From positions 13,990 through 21,564 of the forward strand of contig JALWEK010000211.1 of NCBI GenBank assembly GCA_027014185.1: a stretch of 7,575 nt of DNA. The letters are read 5' to 3'. The position numbers and the translations under genes were made by a program. Position 1 is the first letter of the stretch. Each line of letters begins with the position of its first letter. Under the pieces are notes generated by a model. That model did no database searches, had not been told where the DNA came from, and was given only the letters and a program-made list of their open reading frames with translations. Shown here in pieces: positions 1 through 6,004 of this stretch. The stretch is from Aquificaceae bacterium. GTDB lineage: Bacteria > Aquificota > Aquificia > Aquificales > Aquificaceae.

Positions 1-459
1 GGCCTCCTCCGTCTGAACGGAGGCATAGGCGGAGAAGACCTTTATCAGCCCCGTTATCGTTCCGAAAAGGCCCAGGAGGGGAGCTATCGAAGCTATCGCT
101 GAAAGGAGCATCAGGTTCTTCTCTACAGCCGGGACCACCGAAGATAGCTCGCTCTCCATTATGGAGAGGAGTTCGGCCTTTCTTTTGTTCCCTCTTAGAT
201 ACTCTTCCAGGGCAAGTCTCAAGGCCCTAGAGAAAGGATCTTTGTTGAGGGAGAGAACCTTAACCGCCCCGTCCACGTCCAGCTTCTGGAGGAGCACCTT
301 CACCTCGTTCAGGTTCGAGGGAAGGAAAGCAGAGATCCTCAGGTTCACAAGCCTCTCGATTATGTAAACCCAGGAGATGACCGAGAGGATTATGAGGGGA
401 TACATCACTATCCCGCCTTTCCTTATCAGCTCCATCAGATCCGTCAGGACTCCCTCCAT
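1..459 (-). CDS. exbB: ExbB/TolQ/MotA-family proton channel subunit (C-terminus cut by window edge)
   Basis: This is an inner-membrane proton-channel subunit that normally works with an ExbD/TolR partner to energise a TonB- or TolA-like protein. The first 153 residues are present and the frame is open to base 1, so the C-terminal part, including the third membrane helix, lies outside the window. A hydrophobic helix at about residues 16-36 is followed by a charged cytoplasmic stretch (about 37-114). A second helix (about 115-143) contains the family signature APLLGLFGTITGLI (126-139), with small and Thr residues (T134, T136) typical of the channel-lining helix. The ATG shares one base with the TGA of the upstream TPR gene (TGATG), and a GAGGTG ribosome binding site lies 8 bases upstream (468-473), inside that gene, which indicates translational coupling. 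The motif reads more like ExbB/TolQ than flagellar MotA. ExbB and TolQ cannot be separated here. exbD and tonB-like genes would be expected next, to the left. Confidence 0.88.
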   Translation of the reverse strand, partial: MEGVLTDLMELIRKGGIVMYPLIILSVISWVYIIERLVNLRISAFLPSNLNEVKVLLQKLDVDGAVKVLSLNKDPFSRALRLALEEYLRGNKRKAELLSIMESELSSVVPAVEKNLMLLSAIASIAPLLGLFGTITGLIKVFSAYASVQTEEA

Positions 460-3008
460 CACTTCTTCACCTCACACTTGGGTAGCTTCTTCCTCAAGAT
501 TTTAACCTTTTTGATATCTCTCTTGGTCAGGTATCTCGGATCGAGCTTCTCCAGAAGGCAGGAGGCGTCCTTCCTCGCCTTGAGAGATACAAGTATGTCC
601 ACAGCCTCGAGTATGCTCCTGTTGTAGTAGGGCTGAGCCCCTTCCGCCGTGAGGACCACCTCCACGAAGCGCTCGAGGGCTTTCCTCTTGTCTTTCTTCT
701 TCTCTATTCTTCCAAGGAGGTATAGGGCTTTTGCCTTTACCTTCTTGTTCTCGCTCTCCCTGGCTATGAGAAGATATTTTTTGCCCTTGGTCTTCTCGTA
801 GAGTTTAAGAGCCTCCTCTTTCAGTTCCTCGTCCTCGGGCCTCTCGGATATGAGCCTCTCGAACAGATCTATCGCCTTCTGGAGGTTCTCCTCCATGTAG
901 AGGTCCAGGGCTTTTTTCTTGTCGTCAAAGTCCCCCTGAACGAGGAAGTCCGCCAGCTTCTCGAACTCCTTCCTCTGCAGATATAGGCTCATCAGCATCC
1001 CCATCGCCTTCTCCTTGTCCTTTCCCTCGCTCACCTTTATCGCTTCTTTGAGGAGCTCCTCTTTCTCAGCAGGGTCCTCCTCCAGCTGGGCCAGCTTCAC
1101 GAGGACCTTGCCTTTGAGGGGCTCGACCTTTAGAAGATCCTCCAGTATCCTCCTCGCCTCTTCCTCTTTACCTTCTTTCAGGTAGAGGTTCGCCAGCTGG
1201 TATCTGAGGTCGGGCACGAGGGGGGAGTCGGGGAACTTCCTGACGAACTCCTTTATCAGGTTCTCGAGCTCTGGGCTCGGGTGCTGGAGCTCTATCTGGG
1301 CGAGGGCGAGGGTCGCGTCGAGGGCCTCCTTCGAGTCTGGATACAGCGTGAGTATCTCCCTGTAGATCCTTCTCGCCCTCTCGTAGTCTCCCAGGTTGTA
1401 GTGGGAGTCCGCGAGCCTGAGCATGGCCCTGCTCCTGAGGGCATCTTCTTTGAGGAGTCTCTCGAAGTAGGGTATGGCCTCCCTGTATCTTCCCTCTATG
1501 AAGTAGCTGAGCCCCTTGAGGTATATCTCCTCGGGGCTCTCATCTGTCAGGAAGCTCCTCGCGAGCCTTCCCTTCCCGAGGGAGAGGGCGGCCTTGGCCT
1601 TGAGTATCCTCTCCTTGAGAGTGTTCGCCTCCTTAAGCGTATTCAGAACCTCCTTATACCTCCCCGCGTTGTAGAGGGCGAGGGCCCTGTGGTAGGGGTC
1701 TTCAAAGTATTTATACGCCTCGAGCCATCTCTCCTTCTTGAACATGAGCCAGCCGTAGTATTCCCTATAGAGATCTGGGAACCTCTCCCTTATCTGGTTC
1801 AGGACCTCCTCCATCTCTTCGTCCTTCCCCAGCCAGTAGAGGACCTCTAGGAGCCAGAGGTAGTAGTCCCTGTCCTTTCTCCTCGACTCCTTCAAGGATC
1901 TGTAGGCCCTCCCGTAGTCCCCCTCCTGCAGGGCGGCGAGGGCCGCCAGAAAGTGCTCCCCAGCCTTTGTGAACTCCGCGTAGGCGAGGTCAAACTTCCC
2001 CGAGTTGTAGGAGAGGATGCCGGCGCTCCTGAGGACCTCTTTGGAGCCCGTTAGCTGGTAGGCTATTCTGGAGAGAAGTATGTCCCCCTTGGAGATTATC
2101 AGATAGAGGTTCTTCGAGAGCTCAGGGTCCGTTGTCTCTAAGAGGGAGGCGTATCTGTAGGCGAGCTTCCTGTTCCCTTCGAGGAGGGATACAACTCCCA
2201 AGTAGTATAGGGCCTCGTTCCTGTACTTGCTGAGAGGTTTGGAGTGTCTGAGAAGGATCTCCCTGGCTCCTTCAAGAGAGTTCTGACCTATTAGAACGAT
2301 AGCCCTTCTGAGCTCCGTGCTCTCGGGATAGTCCTCGTTCACATTTCCCTGGGCGAAGTCCCTGACGTAAGAGCAGTAGTCCTGGAATACGGTATCCTCA
2401 CAGGAGGGAGCTTCTACTCTGCCTTCGGTCTTTATCTGATAGACTTTCCTCCAGAGGTCAGGACTTTCCGCTTCCACGGGCTGACCGCTCAGCTTAAACT
2501 CCAGGGCGTAGTAGGCCTCGCAGGCTGGACCTTCGTATGGATGCGGAACCTCGCAGGAGCTTTTGAAAAACTCCAGGGCTTCTCTATCCCTGTCAGTCTG
2601 GGCGTATATGAGGCCGAGTATATACTGGGCCTGGGGGATGAAGGGGGAGTTCTGTAGGGAGAGGAGATCGAGCATCCTGCTCTCAGCTCTTTTGAGATCC
2701 CCTTTCAGGTAATATCTGACTCCCGCCCTGTAGTAGGCCCTGTCCTTGGGCTCCCCGCATCCCTTTCCCTCGGGGGGAGGTTCTATCTGGGCTTCTTCGA
2801 TGTATTTAGGAGGCTCTAAGAGCCTGCTCGAGAGGTCCATGTATGTTATCTCCTCCTCGATCTCAAGCCTCTCAGGGGGCAGGAGCTTGGGCTTTTCCTC
2901 GACGACCTTACCTATCACCTTGACCTTAAGGCTGATGCTCTCCTTCAGAGGCTGGGCGAGGGCGAGGCCTAAAAGGATCAGACTAAAGAGCTTTGTGAGC
3001 TTCCACAT
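459..3008 (-). CDS. Large exported TPR-repeat protein, probably periplasmic
   Basis: The 849-residue protein starts with a signal peptide: Lys at positions 3 and 6, a hydrophobic core (about 7-17), and a likely signal peptidase I site after A18 (LALA then QP). No lipobox cysteine is present, so it is probably soluble in the periplasm. After a proline- and glutamate-rich linker (about 20-85) come helical TPR-like repeats to near residue 790. The clearest units are at about 90-150, 261-290, 525-560, 600-630 and 757-785, with typical pairs such as ADSHYNLGDYERARRIY (533-549). Seven cysteines include close pairs C152/C163 and C203/C212 that could form disulfides. The gene starts 26 bases inside pspA with a GGGGGAG ribosome binding site, and its stop overlaps the ExbB start. 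TPR proteins accompany some Tol and TonB systems (CpoB/YbgF, Vibrio TonB2 loci), so a scaffold role for the ExbB complex is an inference. No enzymatic domain was recognised. Confidence 0.85.
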   Translation of the reverse strand: MWKLTKLFSLILLGLALAQPLKESISLKVKVIGKVVEEKPKLLPPERLEIEEEITYMDLSSRLLEPPKYIEEAQIEPPPEGKGCGEPKDRAYYRAGVRYYLKGDLKRAESRMLDLLSLQNSPFIPQAQYILGLIYAQTDRDREALEFFKSSCEVPHPYEGPACEAYYALEFKLSGQPVEAESPDLWRKVYQIKTEGRVEAPSCEDTVFQDYCSYVRDFAQGNVNEDYPESTELRRAIVLIGQNSLEGAREILLRHSKPLSKYRNEALYYLGVVSLLEGNRKLAYRYASLLETTDPELSKNLYLIISKGDILLSRIAYQLTGSKEVLRSAGILSYNSGKFDLAYAEFTKAGEHFLAALAALQEGDYGRAYRSLKESRRKDRDYYLWLLEVLYWLGKDEEMEEVLNQIRERFPDLYREYYGWLMFKKERWLEAYKYFEDPYHRALALYNAGRYKEVLNTLKEANTLKERILKAKAALSLGKGRLARSFLTDESPEEIYLKGLSYFIEGRYREAIPYFERLLKEDALRSRAMLRLADSHYNLGDYERARRIYREILTLYPDSKEALDATLALAQIELQHPSPELENLIKEFVRKFPDSPLVPDLRYQLANLYLKEGKEEEARRILEDLLKVEPLKGKVLVKLAQLEEDPAEKEELLKEAIKVSEGKDKEKAMGMLMSLYLQRKEFEKLADFLVQGDFDDKKKALDLYMEENLQKAIDLFERLISERPEDEELKEEALKLYEKTKGKKYLLIARESENKKVKAKALYLLGRIEKKKDKRKALERFVEVVLTAEGAQPYYNRSILEAVDILVSLKARKDASCLLEKLDPRYLTKRDIKKVKILRKKLPKCEVKK

Positions 3009-3618
3009 ACAGCTCCCCCAGATGGCAGGTAATGTTGAGCCTCTGGATCACGTTCCTCCCCTCCTCCATGAGCACCACCGAGTAGGAGGCGTTGTCGCAT
3101 CCAAAGCTCCAGAACTTGGAAAGGTCCACATCTAAAAGGGCGCAGTACATACACCTTATCGGGACCGTGTGGGAGACCACAGCTATAGTTTCCTCCCTGT
3201 GCTCTTCCTTAACGAAATCTATAAACTCCCCCACTCTCCTGTAAACATCCTCCAGGCTCTCCCCCTTCTCGAACCTGATCCTGTGGGGCTCCTTCATCCA
3301 CATCTCGAACTCATCGGGGAACTTCTCTTTGACCTCCTCCACCAGCATCCCCGACCACTTCCCGTGGTCTATCTCTATCACTCTCTTTTCCTCCTGGAGG
3401 GGAATTCCGAGCTTTTCGGAGATTATCTGAGCGGTCTGGTAGGTCCTCTTCAGGGGGGATGTGTATATCTTTGAGATGTGCTCTTTAGAGAGCTCTCTCG
3501 CGAGAGCCTCCGCCTGCTTCCTCCCCCTCTCCGTCAGCTCCGGATCCAGAAGCCCCTGATAACGGCCCACCGTGTTCCACTCGCTCTCCGCGTGTCTGAT
3601 TATTATGAGTTTGAGCAT
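2983..3618 (-). CDS. pspA: Metal-independent phosphoserine phosphatase of the histidine phosphatase (dPGM-like) family
   Basis: The predicted role is hydrolysis of L-phosphoserine to serine, the last step of serine synthesis, in the cytosol. The 211 residues carry the histidine phosphatase signature RHAE (8-11) with the phosphoryl-accepting H9. They also carry RYQG (19-22), R58, the acid-containing stretch EIDHGKW (82-88) and the second catalytic histidine in VSHT (H150). Length and sequence match my memory of Hydrogenobacter thermophilus PspA very closely. Shared features include H85 and the C-terminal stretch NITCHLGE (195-202) plus VEAHKA; that region and H85 were implicated in phosphoserine recognition in the HtPSP structural work. 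An automatic label of phosphoglycerate mutase would therefore be misleading, although activity cannot be proven from sequence. The ATG matches the family N-terminus (M-K-L-I-I-R-H) but has no Shine-Dalgarno sequence. The 3' end overlaps the TPR gene by 26 bases, although that protein has no evident link to serine synthesis. Confidence 0.87.
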   Translation of the reverse strand: MLKLIIIRHAESEWNTVGRYQGLLDPELTERGRKQAEALARELSKEHISKIYTSPLKRTYQTAQIISEKLGIPLQEEKRVIEIDHGKWSGMLVEEVKEKFPDEFEMWMKEPHRIRFEKGESLEDVYRRVGEFIDFVKEEHREETIAVVSHTVPIRCMYCALLDVDLSKFWSFGCDNASYSVVLMEEGRNVIQRLNITCHLGELYVEAHKAL

Positions 3619-3631
3619 TTACAGGTTTGAT

Positions 3632-3640
3632 ATTTTAACA
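3632..3640 (-). promoter_or_regulatory. Extended -10 promoter candidate for pspA
   Basis: Read on the minus strand, the 50-base gap between htpX and pspA contains TGTTAAAAT, a TG-n-TAAAAT extended -10 box. No good -35 hexamer lies 16-18 bases upstream, as extended -10 promoters allow. Transcription would start about 7 bases further on, leaving a leader of only about 6 bases before the pspA ATG. The call rests on this short motif and the local A+T richness only. Confidence 0.4.
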
Positions 3641-3658
3641 CAGGGAGCCTTTTGATAG

Positions 3659-3684
3659 GGGCCAGGGATCAGGCCACCTGGCCC
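3659..3684 (-). terminator. GC-rich stem-loop across the htpX stop codon (possible terminator or attenuator)
   Basis: A perfect 8-bp inverted repeat, GGGCCAGG (3659-3666) and CCTGGCCC (3677-3684), has a 10-base loop that contains the htpX TGA (3669-3671). On the minus-strand transcript the stem is followed by CTATCAAAAGG, not a U tract, so it is not a canonical intrinsic terminator. It could still cause pausing, partial termination or mRNA end protection between htpX and pspA. Confidence 0.45.
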
Positions 3685-4535
3685 ATCCTCTTGGCTATCT
3701 CAACGAGCCTCGCTATTCTCTTCTCAGTGGAGGGGTGGGTGGAGAAGAGCTCCCAGAGGCCTTCCCCCTTGAGGGGGTTCTCTATGAAGAGGTGAGCCGT
3801 TCCCTCGTTCACCCTCGCGGGGACCTGGGTAACGTAGTTGTGGATCTTCTCAAGGGCCCTCGCCAGAGCCAGGGGACATCCGCATATGTAGGCCCCCGTC
3901 TCGTCCGCCAGATACTCCCTCGACCTGGATATGGCCATCTGGATTATGGCCGCTATTATGGGAGTGATGATTATCAGGAGTATGCTCCCCACGATCGAGA
4001 GGGGGTTGTTGTTCTCCTCGTCCCTTCCCCATCCGAAGATCAAAGCCCACTGGAGCCAGTTCACTATCATGGAAATGGCTCCCGCTATGGTGGCCGCTAT
4101 GGAGGCTATAAGGACGTCCCTGTTCTTTATGTGGGCTATCTCGTGGGCCAGAACTCCCCTGAGCTCCTCCTCGTCGAGGATCTCAAGAATTCCCCTCGTT
4201 ACCGCCACCACTGCGTGCCCAGGTCCTCTTCCCGTGGCGAAGGCGTTGGGCTGTTCCATGGGAACGAGGTATATCTTGGGCTTGGGGATCTGGGCCCTTC
4301 TTGCGAGGTCCTCGACCATCTTATGTAACCAGGGGGCCTCCTCGTAGCTTATCTCCTTGGCCCCGTACATTGAAAGAACTATCTTGTCCGAGAACCAGTA
4401 GGAGAGGAAGTTCATAATCGCGGCTATTATGAAGGCTATGAGCATCCCCGTCTTACCAGCTATCGCGTTTCCCAGAAACAGGAGCAGTCCCGTGAGCAGT
4501 CCCAAGAGCAGAGCAGTCCTTATCATGTATCCCAT
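3669..4535 (-). CDS. htpX: HtpX-type membrane zinc metalloprotease (M48 family)
   Basis: This is an inner-membrane zinc endoprotease with its active site in the cytoplasm. It is known in other bacteria for quality control of membrane proteins, often under heat or envelope stress. The 288 residues are close to the family norm. Two N-terminal membrane helices (about 6-28 and 30-48) are followed by the NAFATG motif (97-102) and the zinc motif HEIAH (H131, E132, H135). Two further hydrophobic segments (about 141-162 and 180-202) follow. The third zinc ligand is probably E207 in SREYLADE, and the C-terminal FSTHPSTEKRI (264-274) is also conserved. All catalytic residues are intact. The chosen ATG has a GGAGG 8 bases upstream; the in-frame ATG three codons later is worse placed. 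The gene is first in the leftward block and is divergent from phoH. Assignment to HtpX rather than another M48 protein is well supported by the motif order and helix layout. Confidence 0.95.
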   Translation of the reverse strand: MGYMIRTALLLGLLTGLLLFLGNAIAGKTGMLIAFIIAAIMNFLSYWFSDKIVLSMYGAKEISYEEAPWLHKMVEDLARRAQIPKPKIYLVPMEQPNAFATGRGPGHAVVAVTRGILEILDEEELRGVLAHEIAHIKNRDVLIASIAATIAGAISMIVNWLQWALIFGWGRDEENNNPLSIVGSILLIIITPIIAAIIQMAISRSREYLADETGAYICGCPLALARALEKIHNYVTQVPARVNEGTAHLFIENPLKGEGLWELFSTHPSTEKRIARLVEIAKRMGQVA

Positions 4536-4543
4536 GCTTCTTT

Positions 4544-4555
4544 CCTCCTCGGAGG
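4544..4555 (-). promoter_or_regulatory. Self-complementary ribosome binding site of htpX
   Basis: On the minus strand, the htpX Shine-Dalgarno GGAGG (4548-4544) is preceded by the exact complement CCTCC (4555-4551). The RNA could fold as a 4-bp CCUC/GAGG stem with a CGAG tetraloop, hiding the ribosome binding site. The site itself fixes the htpX start. Regulation by folding is only a possibility, because such a short stem would be weak at a thermophile's growth temperature. Confidence 0.45.
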
Positions 4556-4584
4556 TTGTAATCCTTTATTCGGGATTTTATATT
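4556..4584 (+). promoter_or_regulatory. Sigma-70-type promoter for phoH and the rightward block
   Basis: TTGTAA (4556-4561) and TATATT (4579-4584) are separated by exactly 17 bases, matching the -35 and -10 consensus at 4 of 6 and 5 of 6 positions. The predicted transcript start near 4591 leaves a leader of roughly 24 bases before the phoH ATG. The -10 lies in the most A+T-rich part of the gap. The nine bases TATATTTAT recur before the disulfide oxidoreductase gene. Confidence 0.6.
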
Positions 4585-4608
4585 TATCAAAGCGACCGAT
4601 AAAGTCAA
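4581..4608 (-). promoter_or_regulatory. Weak divergent promoter candidate for htpX
   Basis: On the minus strand TTGACT (4608-4603) matches five of six -35 consensus bases. The best-spaced -10 is a poor TAAATA (4586-4581, 16-base spacer). Better-looking TATAAA (4582-4577) and TAAAAT (4580-4575) are 20 and 22 bases away. It overlaps the phoH -10, so the two promoters would share and perhaps compete for the same DNA. Confidence 0.3.
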
Positions 4609-4614
4609 GAGGGA

Positions 4615-5655
4615 ATGATAGGAGACAGGACGGCATTAGAGGAAAGGATAGACCTCGGGAGATACGACGAGAGGTTCTACGCCATAGTAGGAAGAGGCGA
4701 CGAGAACATCAAGTACTTCTCCAAGGTATTCGATGTCCGCATAGTCCCACGCGGAACGGAGCTGATAATCAAGGGAGAGGACGAGAAGGTAAGGAAGTTT
4801 ATCTCCTTCCTAAGAGCAGTTATGTCTAGACTGGAAAGGGAGAAGCTCACCGCGAAGGAAGTGAGGGAATACGCCAAGGACTTCCTCCGGAAGACCGAGG
4901 GCCCAGAGAGCGCTCCCGAAGAGGAAGAGGTAATCCTCGTAACCCACAGGAGAAGGGCCATAGTCCCCAAGACCCCAACCCAGAGGAGGTATGTGGAGGC
5001 CATAAAGAGGAACGACGTGGTCTTCGGAGTTGGTCCTGCGGGGACGGGGAAGACGTACCTGGCGATGGCTATGGCTCTCGCACATATCAAAGAGCAGAAG
5101 GTGAACAAGATAATACTCACGAGGCCCGCTGTTGAAGCCGGGGAGAAGCTGGGCTTCCTTCCAGGAACGATCGCGGAGAAGGTGGACCCGTATCTGAGGC
5201 CCCTCTACGATGCCCTCTACGACATGATCGACTACGACAAAGCGATGTATATGCTCGAGAGGAACATCATAGAGATAGCACCCCTCGCCTTCATGAGGGG
5301 AAGGACCCTCAACGACGCCTTCATAATCCTCGACGAGGCCCAGAACGCTACAAAAGAGCAGATGAAGATGTTCTTAACCCGTATAGGCTTCGGCTCGAAG
5401 GTGGTTATCACGGGGGACATAACCCAGATAGACCTTCCCAAGAAGGAGCACTCGGGACTCGTGGAAGCTCTGAGAGTCCTCAAGGGCATTCCTGGGATAG
5501 ACTTCGTCTGGTTCTCCCAAGATGACGTGGTAAGGCACCCCATAGTGGCTAGGATAATAGAGGCTTACGAGGCCCATGAACGAGGTTCAGATAAAGCTGA
5601 AAAGGAGGAGGCTCCCAAAGAGCTGGATAGAGGAGAGGGCGAGGAGGATACTTGA
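4615..5655 (+). CDS. phoH: PhoH-family ATPase
   Basis: This is a cytoplasmic P-loop ATPase of the PhoH family, related to the ATPase part of superfamily 1 helicases and thought to act on RNA, often together with YbeY. An N-terminal KH-like region (about 12-70, containing IVGRGDENIKYF at 24-35) precedes the PhoH domain (about 115-318). Visible motifs are Walker A GPAGTGKT (140-147), the family motif TRPAVEAGEKLGFLPG (169-184), Walker B IILDEAQN (237-244) with D240 and E241, and ITGDITQIDLP (265-275). All appear intact, and 346 residues is a normal length. The final 26 residues form a charged tail coded by DNA that also encodes the YbeY N-terminus. A TAA lies five codons upstream in frame, so the ATG at 4615 is the first possible start. 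Its GAGG is only 2 bases away (4609-4612), an unusually tight spacing. The phoH-ybeY order is conserved in many bacteria. Confidence 0.95.
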   Translation: MIGDRTALEERIDLGRYDERFYAIVGRGDENIKYFSKVFDVRIVPRGTELIIKGEDEKVRKFISFLRAVMSRLEREKLTAKEVREYAKDFLRKTEGPESAPEEEEVILVTHRRRAIVPKTPTQRRYVEAIKRNDVVFGVGPAGTGKTYLAMAMALAHIKEQKVNKIILTRPAVEAGEKLGFLPGTIAEKVDPYLRPLYDALYDMIDYDKAMYMLERNIIEIAPLAFMRGRTLNDAFIILDEAQNATKEQMKMFLTRIGFGSKVVITGDITQIDLPKKEHSGLVEALRVLKGIPGIDFVWFSQDDVVRHPIVARIIEAYEAHERGSDKAEKEEAPKELDRGEGEEDT

Positions 5656-6004
5656 TATACTTGGAATTGAGAACTCAGAGCTCAGCGTCCTGATAACCGG
5701 CGACGGGGAGATAAGGGAGCTGAACAAAACCTACAGAGGTAAGGACAGGCCCACCGACGTCCTCTCTTTTCCCATGGGAGATGAGATCGACGGGAAGCTC
5801 ATCCTCGGCGATGTGGTGATCTCTTTAGACACCGCCCAGAGACAGGCTAAGGACCTTGGACACAGCCTTGAGGAGGAGGTGGAAAGGCTCCTCGTCCACG
5901 GTATCATTCACCTTTTAGGATATGACCACGAGCTTGGAGGCGAGGAAGAGAAGAAGTTCAGGGAGTTGGAGGAGAGGGTCCGTGCTCGGCTTGGAAGAGG
6001 CTAA
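5576..6004 (+). CDS. ybeY: YbeY endoribonuclease / rRNA maturation factor
   Basis: This is a single-domain zinc metalloendoribonuclease (UPF0054) involved in 16S rRNA 3'-end processing and ribosome quality control. The 142 residues carry the complete metal motif HGIIHLLGYDH, with ligands H108, H112 and H118. The conserved ELNKTYRGKDRPTDVLSFP (48-66) and LILGDVVIS (75-83) are also present. It resembles the Aquifex YbeY of known structure as I recall it. The start lies 80 bases inside phoH. No ATG, GTG or TTG occurs later in frame until M67, which would remove essential conserved residues, so the long overlap is forced. A GAGG (5569-5572) lies 3 bases before the ATG, and another lies slightly further upstream. 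In many bacteria ybeY is followed by era, but here an AMMECR1 gene follows with a 23-base overlap. Confidence 0.95.
   Translation: MNEVQIKLKRRRLPKSWIEERARRILDILGIENSELSVLITGDGEIRELNKTYRGKDRPTDVLSFPMGDEIDGKLILGDVVISLDTAQRQAKDLGHSLEEEVERLLVHGIIHLLGYDHELGGEEEKKFRELEERVRARLGRG
5968..5972 (+). promoter_or_regulatory. Ribosome binding site fixing the GTG start of the AMMECR1 gene
   Basis: GGAGG inside the end of ybeY stands 9 bases before the GTG at 5982, and a second GAGGG (5974-5978) is 3 bases away. The longer in-frame reading from the ATG at 5922 would add 20 Arg- and Ser-rich residues unlike the family, so the GTG is preferred. Confidence 0.6.

Noticed and set aside
6..23. 7-bp inverted repeat CCTCCGT/ACGGAGG with a 4-base loop
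   Set aside because: It lies inside the ExbB coding sequence with no U tract or gene boundary, and short repeats of this kind are expected by chance in purine-biased coding DNA.
161..367. 68-codon plus-strand open frame opposite the ExbB-like gene
   Set aside because: The minus strand encodes the ExbB signature without interruption, and the plus frame has no recognisable feature.
1281..1850. 189-codon open frame on the plus strand opposite the TPR gene
   Set aside because: It has no family motif or good ribosome binding site, and it runs antisense to a clear TPR coding region. It is explained by the codon bias of the real gene.
3735..4328. 197-codon open frame on the plus strand opposite htpX
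   Set aside because: The minus strand carries every HtpX motif, and the antisense frame shows no domain, so it is a shadow.
5922..5981. Upstream ATG start for the AMMECR1 gene, adding 20 residues
   Set aside because: The extension is an Arg/Ser-rich out-of-frame reading of ybeY and is unlike the family N-terminus. The GTG at 5982 has a GGAGG at good distance.
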